In this document: positions 22,738 to 30,299 of the stretch, piece after piece | How the letters are laid out: every line of letters starts with the position of its first letter | Position numbering within the stretch: position 1 is the stretch's first letter | Source: JAABTH01 sp964492615 | GTDB lineage: Bacteria; Bacillota; Dethiobacteria; DTU022 | Direction of reading: 5' to 3' | Length of the DNA: 50,285 bases | NCBI GenBank assembly: GCA_964492615.1 | Contig: CAZBKZ010000016.1 | Location: forward strand, 1-50,285 | Notes under the pieces: generated by a model | Database searches by the model: none | Seen by the model: only the letters and a program-made list of their open reading frames with translations | Told to the model about the DNA's origin: nothing | Program-made: the position numbers and the translations under genes

Positions 22738-24477
22738 TTATTCCCAGAACGAGTCAAGTTCTTCATTTGAGATATCCCAGACCTGGTTATGAGGCGGAAG
22801 CTTCTCATAAGTCATGAATTCGGGTGGACGGTCCGCTTCCTTACCAATACCGGCCCCAAGGTTAAAGTCTCGTTCTATTTTAAGGATTTCAGCCCCTATT
22901 CTGGTTACATCTTCACCGCTGTAGCTGGTGCCGAGCATGGCATTTACCGTTTCAACTACACCCTCAAAACCGCTTCCAATGTCAAGTATGGGGAAGGCAA
23001 TAAAGAGACAGTAGCCGGTTGCGTCAATAAAGGCGGTAGTCTGCTGGAAAGCCCTGGAGAGACCGATTTTGTCCTGTTTAACCAGCGGATCTGCCTTGCC
23101 GCCAACAGCCAGAATCTCGGGAGCAATAGTATAACCGGCCGTGTGATCAGCCCCCATGGTTGATGTAATGTAAGTTACCCCTATACCTTTTACCGCTCTC
23201 GGCTCGTAAGCAGGCATTCCCTGTCTCTTAACTGTGGGGATACGGGTTACACCGTATGCTTCGCCGGTGAATTGCGCTCCCTGGCCCAGAATATGGCCAA
23301 GTGGAGAACGTTTACCCAGTTCATTCAGCAATTCTATGGCAGCAGGCCCGTCGCCAAACTCAGCCAGTCCCGCTTCCATGGCCACACCGAGAGTGACGCC
23401 TGCCTCAATGGTGTCGACGCCGACATCGTTGCATATGCGGACCAGCTCTGCGACATGATCCAGGTTGTCAACACCGAGATTAGCCCCGAGAGACCAGGCC
23501 GACTCGTATTCAACACATGAAACATGCTCTGAACCGTCTTCCCTGGCATATACATTGGAGCATTGAATAATACAGCCGGGGTGACACTTGTGGCCCATAG
23601 TGCCTGCGCCACCGCGCTTCTGAGCAGCTTCGGCAAGGGCTTCGCCGCTGATTTTCGAAGCTCCCTCAAATACGCCCGACCTGAAGTTATTGGTGGGCAA
23701 CCCGCCGGCTTCGTTAAGAATATTGACCAACACCGCGGTGCCAAAACTGTTCAGAGCTCCGCCCTTTTTAGTTACATCATGGGAAAGTATTGCCTCGGCC
23801 AGCTTTTTCTGACCGACTTTGAAAGCTTCTGGATCTTTCGGGGTTACTCCGGGAGCATTGGTATCATCAAGAACAATTGCTTTTAACCCCTTGCTGCCCA
23901 TTACAGCTCCAAGTCCCCCGCGGCCGGCATAACGGGCAGGCCTTCCCTCCGGGTCGTTAAAGGCAATACCAGCCATGGCCATTTTAGCTTCACCGGCAGG
24001 ACCGTTGACAACAAATGTAGTTTTTTCGCCGTATTTACCGCGAATTATTTCAGCAGAATCGTATGTGCCTTTACCCTGTAAATCTCCCGCGGAAACCAGT
24101 TCTCCACCATCTACATTAAGCTTAAGCAGCCAACTGCTACCATCTTCAACCAACCCTTCAACCACCATGGCTGCATAACCCATGCGGGCCATTTTCTGGG
24201 GAAAGGGCGATCCGGCATTTGCTTCCTTAATACCGCCGGTGAGAGGTGACTTGCCGCCAACCGAAATCCGACCCGAGTTGGGCGCACTGGTTCCGCTAAC
24301 CATTCCAGGGGCAAACACAAGCTTGTTGTTAGGCCCCAGGGGGTGGCATCCGGCAGGCACTTCATCACTGACCATCAGCGATGTGAGCCAGCGTCCGCCC
24401 TTACCTTTGTACTTCTCCGGCAACGGTTCAACCGTCACCTTTTTTTCCGTCATATTAACGCGTACAAGCTTATCCAT
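22738..24477 (-). CDS. aor: Aldehyde ferredoxin oxidoreductase (tungsten AOR family)
   Basis: AOR enzymes interconvert aldehydes and carboxylates using ferredoxin, a tungsten bis-pterin and one 4Fe-4S cluster, in the cytoplasm. The 579-residue length is close to the family norm. The N-terminal AOR domain shows FAPGMVSGTSAPNSGRISVGGKSPLTGG and YAGRGGLGAVMGSKGLKAI. Cluster cysteines are at about 296-304 (C-x3-C-x3-C in CHPGCIIQC), with a later Cys near 488 (ATGYCLF). The start is fixed by AAAGGAGG 7 nt upstream. It is the first gene of a two-gene unit with moaD. It could oxidise aldehydes from amino-acid catabolism or reduce acids; direction cannot be read from sequence. Confidence 0.93.
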   Translation of the reverse strand: MDKLVRVNMTEKKVTVEPLPEKYKGKGGRWLTSLMVSDEVPAGCHPLGPNNKLVFAPGMVSGTSAPNSGRISVGGKSPLTGGIKEANAGSPFPQKMARMGYAAMVVEGLVEDGSSWLLKLNVDGGELVSAGDLQGKGTYDSAEIIRGKYGEKTTFVVNGPAGEAKMAMAGIAFNDPEGRPARYAGRGGLGAVMGSKGLKAIVLDDTNAPGVTPKDPEAFKVGQKKLAEAILSHDVTKKGGALNSFGTAVLVNILNEAGGLPTNNFRSGVFEGASKISGEALAEAAQKRGGAGTMGHKCHPGCIIQCSNVYAREDGSEHVSCVEYESAWSLGANLGVDNLDHVAELVRICNDVGVDTIEAGVTLGVAMEAGLAEFGDGPAAIELLNELGKRSPLGHILGQGAQFTGEAYGVTRIPTVKRQGMPAYEPRAVKGIGVTYITSTMGADHTAGYTIAPEILAVGGKADPLVKQDKIGLSRAFQQTTAFIDATGYCLFIAFPILDIGSGFEGVVETVNAMLGTSYSGEDVTRIGAEILKIERDFNLGAGIGKEADRPPEFMTYEKLPPHNQVWDISNEELDSFWE

Positions 24478-24574
24478 ACGAGCTCCTCCTTTAAGGTATC
24501 TATCTTATTTATATAGCAAAACATTTATTAAGCTTGTGCAGAGATGTAGGAAACGTGACGAAATCGTTTGTACA

Positions 24575-24604
24575 AGTATAACATGATACTGAATTATCGG
24601 TCAA
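24575..24604 (-). promoter_or_regulatory. Promoter of the AOR-MoaD unit
   Basis: On the minus strand TTGACC and TATACT are spaced by 18 nt with an extended -10 (TGTTATACT). An inverted repeat AAACG-N9-CGTTT (24551-24569) covers the expected transcription start and could be an operator. The leader is about 90 nt. Confidence 0.65.
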
Positions 24605-24732
24605 TTATAGATTATAGAGATTATCTTCAATTATTTTGCAGTAATTATTAGCATATTCTTTGCCTGGAATGGTTGCCGTTGCGTAATTATTACTGGTGCA
24701 AAGAAAAGAAATACAGGATTTCAGGAGCGGGG

Positions 24733-25059
24733 CTACAGGTTCAGGAAATAACGCAGCAGGGCTAGAATTGCCATACCGGAAAGAACGGTGGCAAAAAGGT
24801 TGCGAGTCCGCAGGGCAATGACAAAAACCGGGATAGATACCCAGAAAACGGGGTTTGAACTAAGGGCAAGCTCTACAGCGCCGGACGGGGCAAAAAGAGT
24901 CGGCGCCAGGAGAGCAGCAAGCACAGCTACCGGCACGTAAGAGAGAAAGAACACCACTGATTTGGGCAGTTTACGCCTGGAAAGGAATAGTACGGGCAGC
25001 AGCCGCGGTATGTAGGTTACTACTGAGGTTAACAGGACCAAAAGGGCTATTTCAGGCAT
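24733..25059 (-). CDS. azlD: Branched-chain amino acid exporter small subunit AzlD
   Basis: This is a hydrophobic protein of about 108 residues with four membrane segments. The start MPEIALLVLLTSVVTYIPRLLPVLFLSRRKLP is typical of AzlD. It acts with AzlC to export branched-chain or related amino acids. The ATG at 25059 follows a GGGGGG ribosome site and overlaps the azlC stop by 8 nt, so I reject a longer frame from 25143. Translation is coupled to azlC. The stop is TAG. Confidence 0.92.
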   Translation of the reverse strand: MPEIALLVLLTSVVTYIPRLLPVLFLSRRKLPKSVVFFLSYVPVAVLAALLAPTLFAPSGAVELALSSNPVFWVSIPVFVIALRTRNLFATVLSGMAILALLRYFLNL

Positions 25060-25867
25060 GATCGTCCCCCCTTTTCTGCTCACCGGCATCAGCAGATGAA
25101 ACCGGCTCGCCTTCACCGGCGAGATCCAGGGTGGTGGCACCATTTTCTTCCCTGCTGTGCAAAATGGCGCCTGCAGCTGCAGCTATTACTGTAGCCAGGA
25201 TTATATAAAGTTGGCTCATCCCGAGCAGGTAAAAAGCAAGACCCAGGGCAGCAGCCAGCAAAGCAACCAGAACATGGAGTCTCTTCTCAAGCTGCATCAC
25301 GAGAAGAGCAATAAACATGGCCGGCAGTGCATAATCAATGCCAAAGGCCTCTGTATCGAAACTGAGCAGACCACCAAGCCAGGCTCCGAGAGCAGTGCCG
25401 GTTATCCAGGCCAGGTGAGCTGAGTGATTCAGGGCAAAAAGCTGATTGGCCGGGGGAACTCCGTTTTTACGAAAGTGGATCGAATGAACAGCAAATGATT
25501 CATCGGTGATCTCATAACTGAAAAGAGCCTGCTGCCAGCGGTTCAGTCTGCCCAGGTAAGGGGCCAGGTAAGCGCTCATCAACAGGTGGCGCAGGTTAAC
25601 CATGAAGACGGTCAGGGTAATAGCCGCCACTGTTGCCCCGGAAGCAATCATACCCACGGAGATTAGCTGGGCCGAACCGGCATATAGAAATACCGACATG
25701 GCCACAGCATTGAGAATGTTTAAGCCCGCAGTTGAAGCCAGAACCCCGAAGGCAAAACCGATCGGCAGGTAACCGAGGATAATAGGAACAGCCCTGACCG
25801 TTCCGGCCAGGGCTCCTTTTAACGGGTTAAATGCTTTATTCTCTTTTTCGTTTTTCTCTGCAGTCAA
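25052..25867 (-). CDS. azlC: Branched-chain amino acid exporter large subunit AzlC
   Basis: AzlC forms the main membrane part of the AzlCD exporter. The 271-residue protein has about 7-8 hydrophobic segments and the family landmarks YLPIGFAFGVLAS, FLYAGSAQLISVGMIASGA, VNLRHLLMSAYLAPYL and YEITDESFAV. The C-terminal 35 residues are a charged, low-complexity tail (SREENGATTLDL to KRGDDHA) that overlaps azlD. The TTG start has AAGGTGAT upstream. An export system next to amino-acid catabolic genes fits overflow or peptide feeding, as inference. Confidence 0.92.
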   Translation of the reverse strand: MTAEKNEKENKAFNPLKGALAGTVRAVPIILGYLPIGFAFGVLASTAGLNILNAVAMSVFLYAGSAQLISVGMIASGATVAAITLTVFMVNLRHLLMSAYLAPYLGRLNRWQQALFSYEITDESFAVHSIHFRKNGVPPANQLFALNHSAHLAWITGTALGAWLGGLLSFDTEAFGIDYALPAMFIALLVMQLEKRLHVLVALLAAALGLAFYLLGMSQLYIILATVIAAAAGAILHSREENGATTLDLAGEGEPVSSADAGEQKRGDDHA

Positions 25868-25938
25868 GCAATCACCTTTACCGCTAACAATAATATTTTA
25901 TCCGGGTTTCTCCAGCCTGCGGGTGTTAATGACCCGGA

Positions 25939-26190
25939 TCAGACCAGTTTAAAAACCGTATCTGTTTCTCTTACTCTGTCTTTAACTTTCAGACCGACAA
26001 GATCACCGGGACTTGCTTTCTCAATACTCTGGTGTTCAACCTGCATTGACTTGACAATCTGATCGATATCGGTAGTAGAGCCGACAATTGCAATGCGATC
26101 CCCAACATTCAACTCACTGTCAAGTTGAATGATGGCCACACCAATTTTACTGTAGAAATGCACTACCCGGCCAATTTCCTGTCGCTCCAT
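25939..26190 (-). CDS. Orphan EF-Tu-domain-2-like small protein
   Basis: This protein of about 83 residues looks like a single translation-factor domain-2 beta barrel: GRVVHFYSKIGVAIIQLDSELNVGDRIAIVGSTTDIDQIVKSMQVEHQSIEKASPGDLVGLKV. There is no GTPase domain. Similar stand-alone barrels occur in archaea and anaerobic bacteria; their role is unknown to me. I start it at the ATG at 26190 because AAGGAAG is about 10 nt upstream, against a frame reaching 26202. Thioredoxin is encoded about 120 nt upstream on the same strand. Confidence 0.75.
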   Translation of the reverse strand: MERQEIGRVVHFYSKIGVAIIQLDSELNVGDRIAIVGSTTDIDQIVKSMQVEHQSIEKASPGDLVGLKVKDRVRETDTVFKLV

Positions 26191-26312
26191 GGTAAATAGC
26201 ACTTCCTTTCGGAGTATTTTTTATGCTATTCGCCACCCAGAGGCACCGTTCCTCCAACCCGCTGGAAAGTTATCTTAAAAGTTCATTTTTTTGCGATTCA
26301 GATCAAACAGCA

Positions 26313-26639
26313 CTAAATATACTTGTCGATCTTTTCTGTAAGCGCTGCCTTGTTCATTGCTCCGGTGAAGCTTTCAATCACCTGACCGCCCTTGATCAGA
26401 AACATGGCAGGAATGCCCATCACCTGGTATTTCTGAGCCAAATCAGGATTTTCATCAACGTTAACCTTAACTACTTTCAAGCGGCCGTCATTGGCGGCGG
26501 CAACCTCTTCGAGAACTGGTCCAAGCATTTTGCAGGGACCGCACCATGGTGCCCAGAAGTCAACCAGAACCGGCAGTTCAGCCTTCAGAACCTCCAGGTC
26601 GAATTGAGCTTCATTAATCTCCATTACTGCTCCAGCCAT
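26313..26639 (-). CDS. trxA: Thioredoxin
   Basis: This is a 108-residue thioredoxin with the intact redox motif WAPWCGPCKM, the conserved cis-Pro loop GIPAMFLIKGG and VKVNVDENPDLAQKYQV. It reduces protein disulfides in the cytoplasm. The ATG is preceded by AAGGAGGAG at ideal spacing. The stop is TAG. No thioredoxin reductase gene is adjacent, so reduction must come from elsewhere in the genome. Confidence 0.97.
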   Translation of the reverse strand: MAGAVMEINEAQFDLEVLKAELPVLVDFWAPWCGPCKMLGPVLEEVAAANDGRLKVVKVNVDENPDLAQKYQVMGIPAMFLIKGGQVIESFTGAMNKAALTEKIDKYI

Positions 26640-27047
26640 TATAATCTCCTCCTTGCCAGGTTTTTAAAATATATCTGTGTGCTGCTTTATTCCTAAAAAC
26701 ATTCTACACCAGGCCGGCAGCGGGGGTCAATAATATATTACAAAATTAGAATATAATAATTATTTCTCCTGTATTATTAAAGCTGGTGCAGTGCAGTGAG
26801 GTGAGATGAGACTATAGCAGCAGATAATTTGTGGTATGCCGGTAACCGGTGGTTTTGTTCTTCTCTCACTTTTTACCCCCCGCAGCGATTTGTTTGTGGT
26901 ATCCTTATTCTAATACAGCATTTTAAGCAAACGGGCAGGAATACAGCCCTGTTTTATTGAATTGATTTTTCTATGCCCGGCCTGATTATCGCCCGGGCCG
27001 GACACCTGGAAGAGAAAAAGCAATATCTTATGTTGGGAGACTTGAAA
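26640..27047. other. Divergent promoter region between trxA and the first paaK gene
   Basis: The region is AT-rich around 26740-26790 and holds a weak inverted repeat CCGGCC / GGCCGG (26977-27001) in the probable leader of the plus-strand unit. No clear -35/-10 pair was found on either strand. An in-frame upstream extension of the PaaK frame (26973-27047) is unlikely to be translated. Confidence 0.4.
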
Positions 27048-28346
27048 ATGTGGAACTATAAGTATGAAGCAATGAAAAGAGATAAACTGGAGATAATGCA
27101 GTTTCTACGGCTGAAACAAACCCTTGAAAGAGTTTACCAACTGGTTCCCTTTTATCACAAAAGGTTCAGGGAAGCGGGAATAGAAGCGGGTGATATACGT
27201 TCCCTGGAAGAATTGCAGAGGCTGCCCTTTACCATTAAGGACGACCTGCGCGACAATTATCCTTACGGTCTCTTTACTGTTGACCTGAGCGAGGTTGTAA
27301 GGCTTCATTCTTCATCCGGGACAACAGGAATCCCTACCGTGGTTGGATACACGAAGAATGATTTGGAGGTATGGTCTGAGCTGATGGCCCGCACCCTGAC
27401 CGCCGGGGGAGGTTCAAGCGATTCGGTTGTGCATATTGCTTACGGTTACGGGCTTTTTACCGGCGGGCTTGGCGCTCATTACGGCGCTGAAAGGATCGGC
27501 GCCACTGTTGTACCCATTTCGGGCGGCCAGACCAGGCGCCAGGTTAAGATGATGCGCGACCTGGGCACCACCTTGCTGGCCTGCACCCCCTCATATGCTC
27601 TTTACATCGCCGAAACTATGGAAGAAATGAATCTTTGCCCCACCGATATGAAGCTGAAATCAGGCGTGTTTGGAGCTGAACCGTGGTCGGAAAATATGCG
27701 CAAGGTGATCGAGGAAAAGCTGCGGATTGACGCTTATGATATCTATGGGTTGAGCGAAATAATCGGGCCCGGTGTCGGTTATGAATGTCCGGCCAAGGCA
27801 GGGTTGCATATCAGCGAAGACCATTTTATCGCCGAAATTATCGACCCTTTGACAGAAGAAGTTCTGCCGGACGGCGCAACGGGGGAACTGGTAATTACCA
27901 CGATCAGCAAGGAAGCGCTGCCCATGATCCGCTATCGCACCCGCGATATTACCACCCTGGAGCGCAAACCATGTATTTGCGGGCGCACCCATGTGCGTAT
28001 GGCCAAGGTAAGCGGGCGCAGCGACGATATGCTTATTATCCGCGGGGTAAATGTTTTTCCGTCACAGGTGGAAAGTATTTTGCTGGAGCTGGGCGAAATT
28101 GAACCACATTACCAGCTGGTGGTCGATCGCAGCGGCACACTCGATACCCTGCAGGTAATGGTTGAAGTCTCCGAGCAGATGTTCTCCGACCAGGTCAGGG
28201 GGCTGGAGACCCTGGAAAACAAGATTCGCCTGGAAATTGACAATTTGCTTGGCGTTGCTGCTAATGTTAAGCTGGTTGAGCCGAAAAGTATTCCCCGCAG
28301 CGAGGGAAAGGCGCAGCGGGTGATTGACAGAAGAAATCTTAAATGA
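27048..28346 (+). CDS. paaK: Phenylacetate-CoA ligase (PaaK family), copy 1
   Basis: PaaK is an adenylate-forming enzyme that makes arylacetyl-CoA from arylacetate, ATP and CoA. This 432-residue copy has the P-loop RLHSSSGTTGIPTVVGYT, then AYGYGLFTGGLGAHYG, YDIYGLSEIIGPGVGYEC, and the C-terminal domain hinge YRTRDITTLERKPCICGRTHVRM with SGRSDDMLIIRGVNVFPSQVE. I start it at the ATG at 27048, with GGGAG 8 nt upstream. It heads the unit paaK-ACT-paaK. In amino-acid fermenters such ligases accompany indolepyruvate oxidoreductase, encoded 2 kb downstream. The acid could also be an indoleacetate. Confidence 0.93.
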   Translation: MWNYKYEAMKRDKLEIMQFLRLKQTLERVYQLVPFYHKRFREAGIEAGDIRSLEELQRLPFTIKDDLRDNYPYGLFTVDLSEVVRLHSSSGTTGIPTVVGYTKNDLEVWSELMARTLTAGGGSSDSVVHIAYGYGLFTGGLGAHYGAERIGATVVPISGGQTRRQVKMMRDLGTTLLACTPSYALYIAETMEEMNLCPTDMKLKSGVFGAEPWSENMRKVIEEKLRIDAYDIYGLSEIIGPGVGYECPAKAGLHISEDHFIAEIIDPLTEEVLPDGATGELVITTISKEALPMIRYRTRDITTLERKPCICGRTHVRMAKVSGRSDDMLIIRGVNVFPSQVESILLELGEIEPHYQLVVDRSGTLDTLQVMVEVSEQMFSDQVRGLETLENKIRLEIDNLLGVAANVKLVEPKSIPRSEGKAQRVIDRRNLK

Positions 28347-28385
28347 TTTGTCAACAAAGCATTATTATTGCGAGGAGGTTATAAA

Positions 28386-28814
28386 ATGATCAAGCAAATA
28401 TCGGTTTTTCTCGAAAACAAATCGGGAAGACTGGTGCGTATTGCCCAGGTTCTTGGCGAAGCAGGCATTAACATTCGCGGGCTTTCCATTGCCGACACCT
28501 CAGATTTTGGCATCCTGAGGATGATAGTCGATCGGCCAGACCAGGCGATCGCCGAGTTGAAAGAAAAGGGCATCATGGCCACGGTAACCGAGGTGATCGC
28601 CATAGAAGTTCCCGACACCCCCGGGGGGCTGGCCAAAGTTCTGGCATATATGAATGATGCCGGCATCAACATAGAGTATCTCTATTCATTTATCGAGAAA
28701 CCGACAACAAACGCCATAATCATGATGCGGGTTGAAAAAATAAATGAAGCCCTGGAAGTTCTGAAAAAACAAAACGTGCCGATTGTTGGAGACGACAGAA
28801 TCTACAGCTTTTGA
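28386..28814 (+). CDS. Tandem ACT-domain protein
   Basis: This is a 142-residue protein made of two ACT modules: ISVFLENKSGRLVRIAQVLGEAGINIRGLSIAD and VIAIEVPDTPGGLAKVLAYMNDAGINIEYLYSF. ACT domains bind amino acids or similar small ligands. Such proteins often sit next to paaK and iorAB genes and are thought to sense aromatic compounds, but the function is not established. The ATG at 28386 has GAGGAGG at good spacing. The next gene, the second paaK, starts 25 nt after its stop. Confidence 0.9.
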   Translation: MIKQISVFLENKSGRLVRIAQVLGEAGINIRGLSIADTSDFGILRMIVDRPDQAIAELKEKGIMATVTEVIAIEVPDTPGGLAKVLAYMNDAGINIEYLYSFIEKPTTNAIIMMRVEKINEALEVLKKQNVPIVGDDRIYSF

Positions 28815-28839
28815 CGCGGTTTACGGGAGTGGTAACAAA

Positions 28840-30129
28840 ATGAAAAACGATTACATTTCACCTGAAGAGCGGGCTGAACTGCAGATGAAAGGGCTGCTGC
28901 AATCTGTTGCCCACGCTTACAACAACAGCCCATTTTACCGCAATATATTCGACAAGGCCGGGATTAACCCAAACGATTTTAAAACGGTTGAAGATTACGC
29001 TAAAATACCCTTCACCACCAAGCAAGACCTGCGTGACTGCTATCCATACGGGATGGCTGCCGTGCCGCTGGATAAAATTTTGCGCATCCATGCCTCTTCA
29101 GGAACCACCGGCAAACCGATTGTGGCCGGTTATACCAGGCGCGACCTCGATGATTGGGCAGGTTCCGTAGCCCGGGTGTGTGAAATGGCCGGGGTGACTG
29201 AGAAAACTATCGTCCAGATTTCTTTCGGTTACGGCCTGTTTACCGGCGGTTTCGGTTTGCATTACGGCCTGGAAAAACTCGGCGCCACCGTGGTTCCCTT
29301 CTCAAGCGGCAACACAGAACGCCAGCTTTCCCTGATGAAAGATTTTAAAACAGAAGCGCTGGTCAGTACTCCCTCCTTTGCTCTTTACATGGCTGAAACT
29401 GCCGTAGAGCTCGGTTACAGCCCTGCTGATTTCGGCCTTAAAATCGGCCTTTTCGGCGGTGAACCCACATCCGATGCCATGCGCGAAGATATCGAGAAAC
29501 AATGGGGCCTGAAAGCCACTGTAAACTACGGTTTAACCGAGGTAGTCGGTCCGGGAATCGCCGGCGAATGCCAGTGCGGCGGGGGAATGCATATACTTGA
29601 AGATACTTATTACCCTGAAATTATTGACCCGAAAACTGGAGAAGTGCTGGCGGAGGGGGCAATCGGCGAACTGGTTTTAACCCCGCTCTGCAAAGAAGGA
29701 TTTCCGGTCCTGCGCTATCGTACCGGGGATATTACCCGCCTTAAAGCCGAACCATGCGCATGCGGACGGACAACCCGCCTTATTGATTACATCACGGGAC
29801 GCAGTGACGATATGATTATCATCAAGGGTGTGAATATATTCCCTTCGCAGATAGAAGAAGTCCTGGCTGGCTTTAAAGAAGTATCGCCCCACTACCGGCT
29901 GGTGCTTTTAAAGCAAAAAGGGTTCATGAAAGATCTCGAAATTCAGGTAGAACTTACGCCGGAAGGTTTTTCCGACCGTTATAAGGAACTTGAAGCCCTG
30001 GAAAACCGGATCAGGCGTTACCTGCGTTCCACTCTTTCCCTGGCACCGAAAATTAAGCTGCTCGAACCAAAATCACTGGAACGCAGCACCGGCAAAACCA
30101 AGCGAGTGGTAATCAGGGAAATAGAATAA
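28840..30129 (+). CDS. paaK: Phenylacetate-CoA ligase (PaaK family), copy 2
   Basis: This second adenylate-forming arylacetate-CoA ligase has 429 residues and clearly the same architecture as copy 1. It shows IHASSGTTGKPIVAGYT, FGYGLFTGGFGLHYG, VNYGLTEVVGPGIAGEC, YRTGDITRLKAEPCACGRTTRL and TGRSDDMIIIKGVNIFPSQIEE. The two copies differ widely outside motifs, so they may serve different arylacetates (phenyl, hydroxyphenyl, indolyl), as inference. The ATG at 28840 follows GGGAG. The gene ends 9 nt before a cluster of REP-like repeats. Confidence 0.93.
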   Translation: MKNDYISPEERAELQMKGLLQSVAHAYNNSPFYRNIFDKAGINPNDFKTVEDYAKIPFTTKQDLRDCYPYGMAAVPLDKILRIHASSGTTGKPIVAGYTRRDLDDWAGSVARVCEMAGVTEKTIVQISFGYGLFTGGFGLHYGLEKLGATVVPFSSGNTERQLSLMKDFKTEALVSTPSFALYMAETAVELGYSPADFGLKIGLFGGEPTSDAMREDIEKQWGLKATVNYGLTEVVGPGIAGECQCGGGMHILEDTYYPEIIDPKTGEVLAEGAIGELVLTPLCKEGFPVLRYRTGDITRLKAEPCACGRTTRLIDYITGRSDDMIIIKGVNIFPSQIEEVLAGFKEVSPHYRLVLLKQKGFMKDLEIQVELTPEGFSDRYKELEALENRIRRYLRSTLSLAPKIKLLEPKSLERSTGKTKRVVIREIE

Positions 30130-30137
30130 AAAAATAA

Positions 30138-30165
30138 ATAAGACAGGGGACGGTTCTCTGTCTTA
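30138..30165 (+). repeat. REP-like palindrome, orientation A
   Basis: This is the first unit of the third A-A-B triad (30138, 30204, 30253), between paaK and iorA. Confidence 0.9.
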
Positions 30166-30203
30166 CCGGCAATTCAACCGGAAAAAAACTACAATTAAAA
30201 CAA

Positions 30204-30231
30204 ATAAGACAGGGGACGGTTCTCTGTCTTA
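30204..30231 (+). repeat. REP-like palindrome, orientation A
   Basis: This second unit starts 66 nt after the first, the same spacing as in the triad beside tsaE. Confidence 0.9.
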
Positions 30232-30252
30232 CCGATTAATCTGCCTTAGAGA

Positions 30253-30281
30253 ATGAGACAGAGAACCGTCCCCTGTCTTAT
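30253..30281 (-). repeat. REP-like palindrome, orientation B
   Basis: This third, inverted unit has the variant arm TGAGACAG. It is 21 nt from the A copy, the tightest inverted pair in the window, and ends 18 nt before the iorA start. It is also the last copy; none occurs between here and 50285. Confidence 0.9.
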
Positions 30282-30299
30282 TGAGATGAAAGCGAGGTA

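Noticed and set aside
61..30281. CRISPR array made of the repeated palindromes
   Set aside because: Copies are scattered between genes, in both orientations, with unequal spacing and no spacer series or cas genes.
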